Positions 1 to 11,619 are shown, counted from the stretch's first letter. The stretch: DNA of 64,000 bases from Polydactylus sextarius (GCA_016801845.1 CM028910.1:16894629-16958628), one strand, 5' to 3'. Translations and numbers: made by a program. Notes: generated by a model from the letters alone, not told the origin.

Positions 1-1320
1 TAATGGCCAAAGGAGATTTTATCTCCTTTGTTATTAACTTTTCTTCCTCCTTGACTCTTTTGGTCCCTCTCCATCTTCCTCTCACACATTCTCTGAGTCT
101 TACCTCACCGAGTGAAGAAGTGCCTTAAATCTTTATTTTCAGCTCTGTCTTTACTTGTATCAACAAACAGCTCCCCTGATGATACGCGTTTCTTAACTAA
201 ACCAGATCTCCGAGATGCTCATTTTTCCTACTGTGTTCGTTGCAGAACATTACACTCTTTCTTTTCCTCGCCTCGCAGGAATATAACAAGTTATTTACAA
301 ATAATTGTCTGATCTATTGTAAGCTACAATAAGCTTTATTTTCATGTAAGTGGGTATAGTCGAGCAGAAAGCTGAGGCAAACTTCTCAAAAGAATTGCTA
401 AACTTTGTGTCAGTTTATTTCTTTCTGTGGGAGATTCATGACTAATGAAGCAACAGCAAACACTGAAGATAAAAACAAACAAACAAACAAACAAAAAAAC
501 CCCCCGACATTTCTTTCTCATCAGCACTGTGTGGATGTTGTGTGGTCAGATTTAACTAAAGCTCCAGGCCTGAGGTCTGGTTACATAAACAAATAACCCC
601 ACAACAGTTGTAGGTTTTGGATTTGGATTTGAATTCTGAATGGTACATAAAGTTATGTGATGTCTCCTTTTCCTAACCGAGGCTATGGCCACTTCAAATC
701 AGTGAGACGAACTCGAATAAAAACACAAATACAAACACGAAAATCTCTCGTGTAGCAAACCTCAAAAACAGAATGTTTCTAATTCTGTTAGAAATGTGTG
801 CTCATGTTGTACTCGATCACTCACGGAAAACAGTTTATTAAAGGCCTTTAAAGACAGGGTATTTAGGACACCTAGGGGTGACAACCCGCAGTGGCATGTG
901 TCACCTCATTTAAACACACCACTGACCTTTTCGTCAAACCGTAGTGGTTTGAGTTTTACACACGTTTACACACGTTTTCTCAGCATCATAACATCCAAAC
1001 TATTGTGCCTTTACTACTTCCTTTATCGGTAAAAAACATAAAGTGCCTGTTTTGTGTTGCATTTAAGGGGTTAATTCTATAACAAGACTTCATTTTGACC
1101 AGTGTTATCGCTGTAATTTCCTCCTTGGCCTGTAGATGTCAATTATTATGTTGACGAATTACTTAATACCCATAAAAACACATTTTATGGACTTTCATGT
1201 TTTCACATGATACCATGAGACAGTGTTTAAATCCCGTCCATCTGCTACCATTAAGGCAGTTTTAGTAAATGTTGACAGTTATTTGCAAATAAAGTATTTG
1301 ATGTAGCTCTGCACACTGGT
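1..1320. other. Non-coding stretch, nothing recognised
   Basis: AT-rich single-copy-looking DNA with only short open frames and no matching splice signals. I see no repeat family, RNA gene or motif cluster here. Confidence 0.5.
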
Positions 1321-1530
1321 GTGCGGTGTCACTCCGACTACCTCCGGACTCACGCTTTCTCTCGCTCTGCGTCTCCCTCGTGCTGCGTGATTCTCTCTGT
1401 CTCCCCAGTTTTTGTGTCTTGGGTTACAGGGTAACTAGAGCTGTGTTAGTGTGTGGCGTTCCTCAATCCCCCAGAGGATCTCAGCTCTATGTTATGGTTT
1501 CCATCAGTCTTGTGCATAGCTGGAGAGTAG

Positions 1531-1567
<37 letters not shown>

Positions 1568-2640
1568 TGTCCTATTCCTGGTGGAAGCTCATGCTAGCCG
1601 TGAGTTGCCTGTAATTCCTTAGCCACTGTGATTGAGTTGTTTTACTGTAATGGTGTGAGCTAGAGGATGTGCTTGACAAATGCTGCAAGTCAACAGCCTG
1701 ATTTAAACACTGCTACAGTTTATATCTGTGATACTTCATATAAACATATGACCTCATCCATTTTTATTCTCCAACAGTTATTTCTGACCTCTAACATTTT
1801 CCCTCGACCTTTTCAGACTCCTTGTACATACTGTAATAATGGCTCTGGGTTTTGTTAAACAAAATTGTGTGCAAAGTATTCAGCCTGCCTCCTAATATTT
1901 CAAACTGCTGTTGATAAATTATAAAAGGAAGGCTGTTCACCGCTGATCTCAACCTCTTACCATTAATGTCATACGTTGGATGTTGGAGCTTTTAAGTCAC
2001 CACCAATAAAACATGAGTCGGTGATGAAACAACAAACAAAGCTGCTCTTTGCCCTGAGCTTTCAACATGCTGCAGGACCAAAAGGTGGAGGCCCCAGGAG
2101 CGTGGGAAAATCACTACTTTTCTGGCTGTTTATCGCGCAGTTTTTTAAAAGTGTGGAGGGACCAGAAGTAACACTTCCAGTTTCGCTCTCTCTTCAACCC
2201 TCAACCTTCTGTAAATATAACAAAAGTTTCAATTTCACATTTCCGCACATGAGCTTCAGTGAGGTCACAAATATAAGATTTTTGTTTTTCCCAGAGCGAG
2301 CAAAGGGTACAGTTAGTCTCCTTCAATTTGGTCAAGTTCCCACCTCAACACCTGCCATTAATATTGATGAACCAAATAATTTGAAACAGCATCTAGCCTA
2401 AAGCTGAGGGTAACAAACCTGCAGCGCAGCCACTAGAGGACTGGACAGTCACTGTAGGAAATCAGAAATAATATACTAGCTATCCACACATTTTTCAGCT
2501 TCACTGTTCTTTTGTTCAACTGCTGCTTGTTTCACTGAATTCCTGGACAAGACAAGTAAGACATGTTGGCTTTATAATATTAACGTTGACGTCGGCTATA
2601 TAAATGTCATATAAAACACTCAAAATGTTTTAATTTGTCT
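1320..2640. other. Non-coding stretch with a pyrimidine-rich tract and TG repeat
   Basis: A CT-rich tract at about 1340-1410 ends in a splice-acceptor-like 'ctctctgtctccccag', but no convincing exon follows. A (TG)n run sits at 1534-1562. The open frame at 1976-2401 has no recognisable domain and no splice context, so I do not call it a gene. Confidence 0.4.
1534..1562. repeat. (TG)n microsatellite
   Basis: About 14 uninterrupted TG units. Confidence 0.9.
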
Positions 2641-2689
2641 TAAAATTGTATAAAATTCTTTCACTCGTAGGCTGCCATTGTTGTTTACG

Positions 2690-3399
2690 TCTGGGTAGTG
2701 ATGTCAAATGGTTGCGTCGGTCTGCATCCAGTTCTCTTGACAGTACAATAAGACGAACATGTCTTCTGTTCAGATGTTTCAGTTTGAACCTGAACACACC
2801 GTCAGGACGACAACGTAGAAGACAGTACTTGAAATTTACATGAAAACGAAGATGATCAGAGGGAGCGAGTGTGAAGTAAAATCAATGGTGCCCATGCTGC
2901 TACTGCTTGTTAATGTCAGCTGAGAGGGAGAGTTTTGCTCCCTGCCACAGCTGGCCAGGGTAATGATATGGAGCAAACTATCATATGATAAAAACGTTTA
3001 AAGCTTTACCTCCGTAAGTTTGGTCTGTTGCTACCTGATCACACCAGCTGCACCCAACTTGTTGACATCCGTCTGAGTTGCTGCATTGGTCTGACTTGCT
3101 GAACACTATCGCCGATGATTTAACTGGTGGATTGCTGGTTTCCTCCATGATCATAGTGTCCAATGGTTCATCTGTAGAAGCGGGTAGTTTACATCCTGGC
3201 AGGAGAAGATCCAGCATCTCTTGTCTGTCACTTGCAATGTACGTTAGGTAGTTTACATGTCTTCTCTTGCTGCCTTTTAACTGGAAACTACAACCAAAAA
3301 CCACACAATGTATCACTGTCTTCCCTTTCCAGTATTATAAACAGGGAAGCTCATCACCGCTAGATTACCTGTCAACCATTTTCGCGTCATCTACCCAGA
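2690..3399. repeat. Unit bounded by imperfect inverted repeats
   Basis: The plus strand from 2690 (tctgggtagtgatgtc, then aaatggttgcg) resembles the minus strand read from 3399 (tctgggtagatgacgcg, then aaaatggttgac). The arms are about 26-29 bases with roughly 80% identity and enclose about 650 bases. This could be a small non-autonomous DNA transposon or an inverted duplication. I could not find a target-site duplication, so the true ends may lie elsewhere. The minus-strand open frame at 3010-3390 lies inside it. Confidence 0.35.
3010..3390 (-). CDS. Possible two-exon gene fragment with a Cys-x4-Cys N-terminus
   Basis: On the minus strand an ATG at 3390 opens a 22-base exon (3390-3369) encoding MTRKWLT plus one base. 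A GTAATC donor and a 53-base candidate intron follow, then a 306-base open exon (3315-3010) that continues in frame as VIHCVVFGCSF. It ends at a good donor, GGAG|GTAAAG. Both exon ends are phase 1. The early Cys-x4-Cys pair recalls the start of THAP-type zinc fingers, but I cannot locate the later Cys and His, so that is only a suggestion. Weak points are the very short intron with no pyrimidine tract and the lack of a downstream exon I can identify. It lies inside an inverted-repeat unit, so a transposon-derived or dead fragment is as likely as a host gene. Confidence 0.22.
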
Positions 3400-3439
3400 A
3401 TGCATAGGGCACATGAAATAATAGATGCATCCATAGCTG

Positions 3440-3690
3440 GAATTATGACTTAAGCATTTTCTAAATAACGAAAATATTCCATGTGTTTCTAAGTTGTGTT
3501 AATGATAAAAAATAAATAAATAACAACAACAACAACAATAATAATAATATTTTTTTTCTTTTAATTTATTATAATTATGATAAATGTCTTTGCAATCTGT
3601 GCAAAAACATTAATTCTAAGTTTACTTCACAAAATCGAATGTCCAGCTTCTATTGGATTATAATCATTAGCTGATTGAAAAATACTTGTT
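3440..3690. repeat. AT-rich low-complexity stretch
   Basis: Contains (AAC)n running into (AAT)n at about 3520-3548 and a T-run, followed by AT-rich DNA. Confidence 0.7.
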
Positions 3691-4060
3691 AATGATTGGC
3701 TCTTCCTGCAGCCGAACATCCAATCATATTCATTCAGGTGTGTCGCGCGGACAGGACAACCTGTCGCTTGTCACTGTGACGCTTGTCCTCATGTCGGCAC
3801 TGTTTTCCGTCAACATAGAAGACATTTATTAGTGGTTTATTTGCACCTGCAGGTCTATTGGATCCGGTGGACACTGCTTGAACCATCACCTCAGGCGAAG
3901 CCCGGAGCCGCTGTTCTGCCAGGAGACTACTTGTCATCCCGGGGTCTCAGCTAAGTAAACTAACTCATATTCGTTTGCTGGTGACGCTACTTTGTTTTGG
4001 CGCAGCGGTACCTGTAAACTAGCTGTGGCTGCTAATGCGATGTTGGCTGTTTGGTTTTGC
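3690..4060. promoter_or_regulatory. CpG-rich promoter-like block with two CCAAT boxes
   Basis: CpG dinucleotides are frequent here (gtcgcgcgg, tcgcctgagg on the minus strand, cccggggtc, ggcgcagcgg), unlike the surrounding AT-rich sequence. CCAAT boxes occur on both strands: ATTGG in gattggctc near 3695 and CCAAT near 3720. The minus strand carries an open frame from 3937 to 3734 starting MTSSLLAEQRLRASPE, with GCAG|GTGCAA as a possible splice donor. The plus strand has no clean donor. The block could be a promoter with a first exon for a gene running either way, or bidirectional. Direction cannot be fixed from sequence alone. Confidence 0.4.
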
Positions 4061-4640
4061 ATTTGTTTTAATTCTCATTAGCATCATTGATATTCAAGTT
4101 AATGTAGCCATTAAGCGAACATCTTGTGGTTGTGTCACGTTAACGTTAATTTTCTAACTATTTGAAGTTTCTTTTGAGTTTTATGGGTTTACTTTCTCAC
4201 CCTCTCATGTTGTATAGCTTATTAACAAAGACATCAATCAAACTTGGTTTATATTTGTTCATAGCTAAAATAGATCCATGGTATAATGTTGTTTATTGCT
4301 AATATGTTTGTCTGTAATGCATGAGGCCTGGATTGCACGTGAGCAACACGTGCCTCTACATAATGAAGCTCCATTTTAGTTGTACATTAGTTGCACAGTT
4401 GTATTGTATTAAGACTTTATCAAGTGTTTTGCTATACATTCATGTGAGTGAATGTATCAGTGTTATTGACAAAACTACACCTAACACACATGTAACCGTC
4501 TTTTATAAATGGTTAATCTCTTGGTACGAGTGTCCACGGCTGAGATCTGAAGTTCAGAAAATGTTTTAAAACCATTGGTGTTATTGTTATTGGTATTAAA
4601 TTTGGGGTTAAGAAAGTAATGGGTTTCTGTTATTACCATA
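4060..4640. other. Non-coding stretch, nothing recognised
   Basis: AT-rich DNA between the two CpG-rich blocks. Only short open frames without splice signals are present. Confidence 0.5.
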
Positions 4641-4990
4641 ACACTTGCAGGACATGAAAACATCTGAAATCCCTTGTGACCTTGGTGTCACATGACCCGC
4701 ATGACGTGCGAGTGAGTGGCGGTGGCGGCGGCAGCCTTGGCCCTGTCAGCTAGTGTGGTCAAGCTTTGTTGTGGTCAACGTTGACAAATCAAAGTTTTCT
4801 GTTAAGTCTGTGGTTTGCAAGGTCAAGGGCTCGACTGAGGTTTTTCTCTCGGAGGATTAAGACAGCAGAACGGCCTCCTTATTTTTCAAAACGAATGGTG
4901 TGCTAATCTGAGAGTTCCCTCTGTGATCTTGAGATCACAGTTTTGGGGTCGAGCTCACGGGCCACTGAATCGCTCCTGGTTAAAGTAAGT
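4640..4990 (+). promoter_or_regulatory. Second promoter-like block with possible 5' non-coding exon
   Basis: Contains GTCACATGAC at 4687-4696, an E-box of the type bound by USF and MiT/TFE bHLH-zip factors. Eight bases on is a CRE half site, TGACGT, at 4702-4707, then a GGC-rich run (gtggcggtggcggcggc). A good splice donor, TTAAA|GTAAGTTT, begins at 4985. A 5' non-coding exon from roughly 4720 to 4984 is plausible. The only well-placed ATG in it (context acgaATGg, near 4896) ends after three codons, so the exon would be untranslated or carry a minimal upstream ORF. No transcript evidence is available. Confidence 0.3.
4921..4940. repeat. Perfect inverted repeat, 9-base arms, 2-base spacer
   Basis: CTGTGATCT, TG, AGATCACAG. 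About two or three such short palindromes are expected by chance in 64 kb. It is noted because it sits inside the promoter-like block. Confidence 0.8.
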
Positions 4991-5467
4991 TTAACCCCAC
5001 GACCCCTTGAGCAAACCACCGCTTCCCCAGATGAAACGTACTGCCCATTTTTGTCCGGAACACCTGGTTCTTCAGAAACCATTAGAAGGAAAATGCATTA
5101 GAAATCTCCTTTTCTATACATCTGTATTGATGTTGCAGTTATTTGGACATATTTAAGATAAGGCAAGATGTTGTTTAAACACAATCTGTATTGATAATTC
5201 CTGTAGTCGAACATATACGTTGACATTGATCTCTGATATGCTTGCACAATGTAGTAGAAATGTTGCTGGTAATGTGTGTGCAGTATTTTGTGTTTTATAT
5301 CACATTGTGAGATATCAATCCTTTTTTCCACTCTACAACAGTGAATAGTTGATATTCGGTTGAGTGTCTGTTTTGATTGGATCAGTGGTCCTGCTGACAA
5401 ACTATGTAGAATAATTTAACGCTGAAATGTGACGCTTCCAGAAGTAGCAGTATGATCTTTTAAGTGA

Positions 5468-5499
5468 ACCCTTTTTCTTTTTTTTTTTTTTTTTTTTTT
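5468..5499. repeat. Poly-T tract
   Basis: About 30 bases of nearly uninterrupted T, possibly an old reverse-strand retroelement tail. No SINE body was recognised next to it. Confidence 0.85.
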
Positions 5500-6026
5500 A
5501 ACGCTTTGATTCGTGTTTTCACACATGCTTTAATTTTAGTTTTGATGTCTTATTTTCTCATTTCATCTTTTTATCTTATAACTTTCATCGTTGGGCATTT
5601 CATTTTATTTCTTTGTTCTCTTTGCTTTTCTTCTTGTCATTTGGTTTTTGCAAAGCTGAATCGTTTTTTTGAGTTTGATTTTTCTGATGTAAAAGATTTA
5701 GCTAAACTCATAGTTACTGTTAAAATATTGGTAAATACTGGTAGTCAGCCTCTTCTGCCTCTAGCTGTCAGACAATCCTTTAGTGAACATACTTACATAA
5801 AGTCAGCTTTTATAACATGCCGGTCTTCTAAGCTATAATAACAAGCATATTTGTGCATATTTTTGCATCGAGACTTTTCCCTGAGCAGTGCCTCTTGTCA
5901 CTTTTAACACCACAGCTGTGCCTGTGGAGGGTGTAGACAGACATGCTACCTTCACAACACATGGTGTTACCAGCCGCGTCTTCTCCTGCCAGCAGAGCAC
6001 TTCACTAGAAGGGTGTAATTCACATG

Positions 6027-6046
6027 ATATATATATATATATATAT
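6027..6046. repeat. (AT)n microsatellite
   Basis: About ten AT units. Confidence 0.9.
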
Positions 6047-6330
6047 TCTATTCCTCCTAATCCTCACCCTGATAACCTCCTAGTTAATCAGCAGGAGTCA
6101 CTGGTGTAGCTGCGCCACGTGTGATTCTCTGTCATGCATAACCTAAAAAAGAGAGCAAAATTTCAACCTGTGAGTCACTTCTCGTTGTTCATTATCAACG
6201 CTATCATGGCATTGGCTTGCATGTACCGTAGGTGAAATGCAGCTGTTGCTATGATGATTTCATGAAGTTACAGTTAGATGGCTTTGCAGAAGTCTTTTAA
6301 TTTGAAACAGCAGTTACAAGAAGTCATAAT

Positions 6331-6351
6331 GTGTGTGTGTGTGTGTGTGTG
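6331..6351. repeat. (GT)n microsatellite
   Basis: About ten GT units. Confidence 0.9.
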
Positions 6352-7229
6352 AGATGTAGATCTAACTAGCTAATATTGCTTTAGACTTTAGATTTTCAGT
6401 GCCTATTGATATGAAGCTGCCACTAATGAACACATATGCACCCAGGTGCCCGGAAAAGCTGAGGGGAGCCATACCAGGACACAGTGGGTTGTTGCACAAA
6501 TTTCCCAACTCCCTTGTGTCTTACAGCAGTAGGAAAGCATTTTCCTACCATCCACCTGTTTTAGCTACAAGGGCTCTCATATTTCCTCTACACACAGACC
6601 AATGGGTTTGGATTGGGAGGCTGGAAATGTGGAGGGTGTCGGTGGAAGTCGAAGTAGATGCATCATCCATTGTCATAATGCCATACTTTATGTAGGACAG
6701 CACAGATATGATAAGAGATGTGACAGAGTAAATCCGATTCCCAAAGGTCACTGGCAAGGTCTAGGGGAGGGGTTCATTACAGCAGATTTTATCGATGTCC
6801 TTCCAGTGTGTGCGTGTGTGTGTATGTGTGGTAACCAAACGCAGGGTTAGAGGATGAGTATGAAGGGAGGGACCTGGGAATTAAAATGAAGCCAGACCTA
6901 AGTAAGTGGATTGGGAACTGTCTGAACTGCTTGTATTTACTGAAACTGTTATGACGTTTCCTTGGTGGCTCAAAACATGCGTGCTTGTCCGTGTCCCTTT
7001 GCGTGTTTGGTTGTAGGTGTGTTCATCTGCTTTCTCACTGTACGCACAAGACAGATGGCCTTAACTGTGGTTAAGAACATGTGCTAGTTGCACATATATA
7101 TGTGTGCGTGTGCGTATATGTCTGTGTTGTGCTTTTCTTAAGTCGGAAAATATAAAAGGATTTGGACCGCTGGTGTAGGACTGCCTTATTCTCTCTCCCT
7201 CTCCTGGCCTTGATTCCCTCCGCTCACAA

Positions 7230-7440
7230 GTGTGACAGCAATTTGCACGCTGTCTTCAGGTTCAAATTTATGACCTTTCCTGGCTTTCGCTGAACAAAAG
7301 AAGGGATTGAAGGCATAAGGATCCATTGCGCCCCATCAAGCCCAGTTTCTTCTGAGCGCCGCTTAATTGGTGCCAGATCTTCTCAGAGGCCAATCCTAAA
7401 TGTATCAGGAGGAGGAGGTGGTGGTGGATCACTGTAGAGT
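7230..7440. promoter_or_regulatory. Candidate conserved non-coding element
   Basis: Mixed-composition, repeat-free block with a nuclear-receptor half site (TGACCT, 7271-7276), an NKX/LHX-like core (CTTAATTGG, 7362-7370) and a CCAAT box near 7390. It has no long open frame with splice sites. Enhancer identity is inferred from texture only. Confidence 0.3.
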
Positions 7441-7930
7441 AACGTACTCCATACGGTCATGATGCGGACTTAAGCATTGGCATGAAACACTCAGAGCCCA
7501 TCCTCTCTCCTAAGCAGTGAGGCTACGCAGCCCGGGCGCACTGCAAGGACACAATCACACTGATAATGTGTGTGTTTATGTGTGTGTGTGCGTGTGTGCA
7601 CGATGCTTTCTCACTAGTGTCAGTGCCTCAGTGTGGCATGAGTAAGTAGGGTGCTGACCCCATCTATCCCTGGAGAGCATATGGATGCAATCACGCAGGG
7701 TAAGAGAGAAAGAGGGAGAGAGAAAAATTCTAAAAGCCTGAATAGGAGGAAAGAGAGAGAGAGCGGGGGAAATGGCGAAGTGAATAAGAGAAGAGCAATA
7801 AATTGGCGTCTGGCTTGTGTATTTGGAAGACAGAAAATCTCCCTAATTCCTTGTTCTTCCTTCCCTTTATGAATTTGCCAGTGGAGGGTTTTGGTTAAGT
7901 CAAGCTGCGATGGTTTCCTCACCCGCTCTT
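7440..7930. other. Non-coding stretch with purine-rich tract
   Basis: A GA-rich run at about 7700-7790 (agagagaaagagggagagag and similar) accounts for overlapping open frames on both strands. No gene is supported. Confidence 0.5.
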
Positions 7931-8060
7931 GTTAAGAAGGCGAGGGATGATTGTGGTCACTTTGATTCTCGTCTTTGAACATGGCCAGTAGCTAATTAGT
8001 GCAAAAAATAGAACAATCCCTTCCTTGTTTTTGAATTATAAGAAACAATAAGTTATTGTA
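7930..8060. promoter_or_regulatory. Candidate regulatory block with homeodomain and SOX motifs
   Basis: A palindromic homeodomain core, CTAATTAG (7992-7999), is followed by AACAAT SOX-type cores at 8012-8017 and 8044-8049. Family binding preferences are well known; function here is inferred. Confidence 0.3.
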
Positions 8061-8900
8061 GCAGTGCGTGTCATATATATTGTGTGTTTATGAGAGTCTG
8101 TTCTCTCCGTGGGAGCGGGACAAAAGAATGAGAAAAGCGTGCCTGACTGACATACATTAGCGGTGTAACGAAAATGATTGCCCCGAACGATCAGCCATAG
8201 TTTCCCCTCCAACTTTTAATACATATATTCATGGCAGCCATCACTCCTAATCGGGTCTTTTTCTGGCATGTTGTCACACACACGCCAACCCACATCCCTC
8301 TAGTGTGATTCTGTTCATTTAGTCTGATAAACATCTCAGCGCTCTGAGTCCATTACTTGCAATTTACTTCTCCCCCCGGCATGTGGACACTGGCAATTCT
8401 TATTGAAGATACCTCACACACTCACTCATCTCAGGCTGCAGGGCTTTGCAGTTTACCAGGAAGAGAAGTTGTTAAACTGACTGGCTAAGTAACCACCAGA
8501 GAAATGCCTTAATTAGTGTATCAGTGTAAACATACTTAAAGCCAGTTATGCTTTGAGATTATTTTTTTTTTCTTTGCTACATTAGCCAATAAACCCCCTC
8601 ACCCTCTAAACACTGCAGATGATGGTCTCTGAAAATGTTCAAAATGCCTTGTAGCTTTTTTTTTTTTTTTTTCCCATCCATGGTTGTACTTTTTTGGGAT
8701 TTTTGTGATTATCAATCAACACCATATGCTTATTTGTCGACAAACACAAGCTCTAATCACGTCCTTTCACAGTTTATGAAACGTTTCTCCTTCACTGTTG
8801 CAGACCATATTTCAAGCCTGTCTCTATGTGAACGATTGTAGCTAATACAATGAACTACAGTTCTCTTTTTTTTTTTTAAAGGTCTCTGAGAAAAAAACTG
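8060..8900. other. Non-coding stretch, nothing firm
   Basis: Contains T-runs near 8563, 8656 and 8865. No repeat family or exon was recognised. Confidence 0.45.
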
Positions 8901-8904
8901 ACTT

Positions 8905-9075
8905 GTTTTTGGGCTATTTGCATGTCAGAGTCTGAGGAGAAAATCAATGATGCTAATTAGTGTTCCAAAGGCAGACTTTGCTGTGCGCTGATTACTCTGA
9001 ACTAAGTGCCAAGGGATTAGGGTGGACTTGCCTCACAGACTCAGGAGGCAGAGGAGCTATTAATTAGAGAGCTGC
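8905..9075. promoter_or_regulatory. Candidate enhancer with POU, homeodomain and OTX-type motifs
   Basis: A perfect POU octamer (ATTTGCAT, 8916-8923), GCTAATTAG (8952-8960), a bicoid/OTX/PITX core (GGATTA, 8.9 kb block at 9014-9019) and TAATTAG (9061-9067) occur in 150 bases of repeat-free sequence ending at a GT microsatellite. The combination resembles neural or head developmental enhancers. There is no direct evidence of activity. Confidence 0.4.
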
Positions 9076-9080
9076 AGTAT

Positions 9081-9081
<1 letters not shown>

Positions 9082-9120
<39 letters not shown>
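9082..9120. repeat. (GT)n microsatellite with degraded GT-rich tail
   Basis: About 19 GT units, then an impure tail (gcgtgtgcgtgtgtgcgtgc) to about 9175. Confidence 0.9.
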
Positions 9121-9121
<1 letters not shown>

Positions 9122-9234
9122 CGCGTGTGCGTGTGTGCGTGCATGCTTGTGTGTGCTTGTGTGCACATGTGGGTGGGTCTGTGAATGTGGCATGTACCAT
9201 TATTATTATTTATCTATTTATTTATTTTTTTTGC

Positions 9235-9460
9235 TTTTCTTTGTTTGAAAGACCGGACCCAATAAACGCGGCAGCGTGCAGATCTCTCCTCACGCATCTA
9301 CTCCCGTCTGTTGATGCATTGTAAACATTTACCTGCCAGAAACAGCAGGGGTCAAGCGGGGGAAGCTCTCCAAAGTGCTGCTCATGAGGAGAGATGTGTT
9401 TACGTATGTGATTATCGCTTTGACCTCTCACCCCATGCGGGGGCCATTTGTAATACAAAC
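9235..9460. promoter_or_regulatory. Candidate regulatory block with two FOX motifs
   Basis: Forkhead cores GTAAACA (9321-9327) and TGTTTAC (9397-9403) lie 70 bases apart in opposite orientation. A CTTTGACCT nuclear-receptor-like site is near 9418. The block is moderately CpG-containing and free of repeats until the A-run at 9470. Confidence 0.3.
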
Positions 9461-11600
9461 AACAAGAGAAAAAAAAAAAAAAAAGAGACACCCCTCAGAC
9501 AGATTTTTTTGTGGCGCTTTGCAAACGCTCCTCTCAGGAGTAAAGAGGGTAGCTCTCAACTCCTCTCAAAGCAACCGGCCACTTCGGAGGTCACATGTTT
9601 CCCATTGAGAACAGTTTACTTCCATCGAGACGTATTTCCGTAAGCCTTTGATTCAAACCAGAGACAAAGGAAGGTCTCTCCCTTCTCTCTCTCTCTCTCT
9701 TGTATGTTCCTTTTTCAAAACCCTCCATCCTGAAATGATCTCCACAGGCAGGAATTTCTCCTTTTTTTTTCCCTCAGTCTAGTACCTCCATGGCTTTCCA
9801 AAAGGTGTATTGAAGGTTATTTTACACTTCATTATAACTAATGGACCCCGAAAGCATGACATGTGGGACGGTGCAGGACTGGGAATGAGAGGAGGCATGT
9901 TCGTTTTACAGAGCAGCTTGGGTTTACATATTTATTCCCACTTCGCTCAAAACCAGTCTGGTTTTAAATAAGGTTTAAATTTCACAGGCTGCTTCACCCA
10001 ACCATCTGTCTGTCCATTTGAATTAGACAGACCCTAATCATCTCAAAGTTTGACAAATTTGATAACGTTTCCATGCTCGGATGTGTTGTGATCGGCCGTG
10101 CACTTCAAAAGTATCCCTTTTCACTCTCGCCGGTTGGTTCGTTTTGTTCCCACTCTGTCTCATCACACTCTGAGCCGCAGATCTGTCTTATGTTAAAAGG
10201 GAGCAGTTATTCACTCAATGTTAGGCACGGCAGCAATGTCAAAACCTGCGTATGTAACACTGTTGCTCTTTATTATAACATCTTCATCTGAAAATATTGT
10301 GTCTGATGCTATCCAAGTATTTTGGAACTAAACTGTGGTGTTTGGAAAGCCCTCGTACCTCCCAGCGAGTAACTGTAACTCCGAGAATAGTATCATCCAA
10401 AGATGAGATCTTATAGCATGCAAATACATCTCCATCTCTCCTCCATTGTTCCTTCTTCATGCATTTAAAAAACCCCATATTTGGCTCCAGTGCAAAAGTA
10501 CGTATTTATAGTGTGTCAATAGTTATTCAAATTGCACTGTGCAAGTCTGATGTAAAGTGAAAATGGAATTGAGTTTATGAAATGTATGAGCTTGCAGAAT
10601 GCAAATCAACCAGTTGATAGAAAAATCTTCGCTGCAGCCAAAACGTGTTTGTTTTTACGGTCAATTCTGACAGATTCTGGAGAGAACCGAATGGAAAATA
10701 AATTAAATGTAGCAACAAACTGTGATTTTTATCTGCACACCTACAACGTGTTCTATCTCTCGCTCTCTTTTTTTAGAAAGCCACCAGATATGTTTTTACT
10801 TCACTTTAATGGCATTACATCCATCTTAAAAATGAATCCAGAGATCTAATTTAAAACCTGTGTAGCACAATCAAACAGAATATCTTATTCCGTCTAACAA
10901 ATTCCTCTGTTGAAGCCGGTGGAGTGGCTGCAGCAGCCTCACACAGGGTGACATTGCTACTGTAGAGCTTCCTGTGGTGGATCTGCTTTGAAAAGGAGTG
11001 GATGAACTTTTATTTTGCATGTGAGTCTTTTGCTCTCGAGATTTTCATAAACGGGATAGATGCTTTTTGATGATCTTGATACAGCTGCACCCCGTGGTGA
11101 TATGGTGGAGCTGCAGAGAATTGGCTCCAGCAACATCCACTGAGATGGAACGCATCAGTGCCACAGAGGAGGAGGAGGAGGGGGAGGAGGGAAAACAAAA
11201 AAACAAGGTTTAATTGTTGTGGAAACTGGAGATCTTGGACTGCAGTAAATATTATAACACTGGTGATCAGTGGAAGAAAAATAAAGCATTTAGAGTGGTT
11301 ACACATTACTTCACTACTGTTTTATTCTGTGATCAGGTGAATATGATTCATGATATACTCACCTTAAAGTTTTAAACTTCAACATAATATTTTAATGAAC
11401 TAAAAAGTAAACTTTCCTTCAAAGTTCCTTCAGGCCTTTATTGACACTTATCTTCTTTAAACAAATTCACATATAGCGAATACAGAACATTTTTTGTGCT
11501 GTATCAGCCAATCCCTCATGGGGTAATATCTTAACTTTAAATATTTGATCATTTCAGAGGTATTTTTTTATTTATTTTTTTTTAATACAAATTGCGAAGT
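9460..11600. other. Non-coding stretch
   Basis: An A-run at 9471-9483, a CT-rich tract near 9690 and a GA-rich (GGA)n patch at 11165-11190. Open frames here lack splice context. Some parts (10.9-11.2 kb) have balanced composition and may be conserved, but I see no distinctive motif cluster. Confidence 0.4.
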
Positions 11601-11619
11601 TTCAGAACGGACCTGAGGA

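Larger units (their letters stand above)
4990..7200. other. Non-coding stretch with simple repeats
   Basis: Holds a long T-run (about 5468-5499), an (AT)n run (6027-6046), a (GT)n run (6331-6351) and short TG-rich patches near 6805 and 7100. Nothing gene-like was recognised. Confidence 0.5.

Noticed and set aside
7620..7922. Overlapping open frames on both strands
   Set aside because: Explained by a purine-rich (GA)n-like tract, which lacks stops in several frames.
9079..9324. Val-Cys-rich open frame
   Set aside because: Translation of a (GT)n microsatellite, as are similar frames at 1326, 20011 and 36967.
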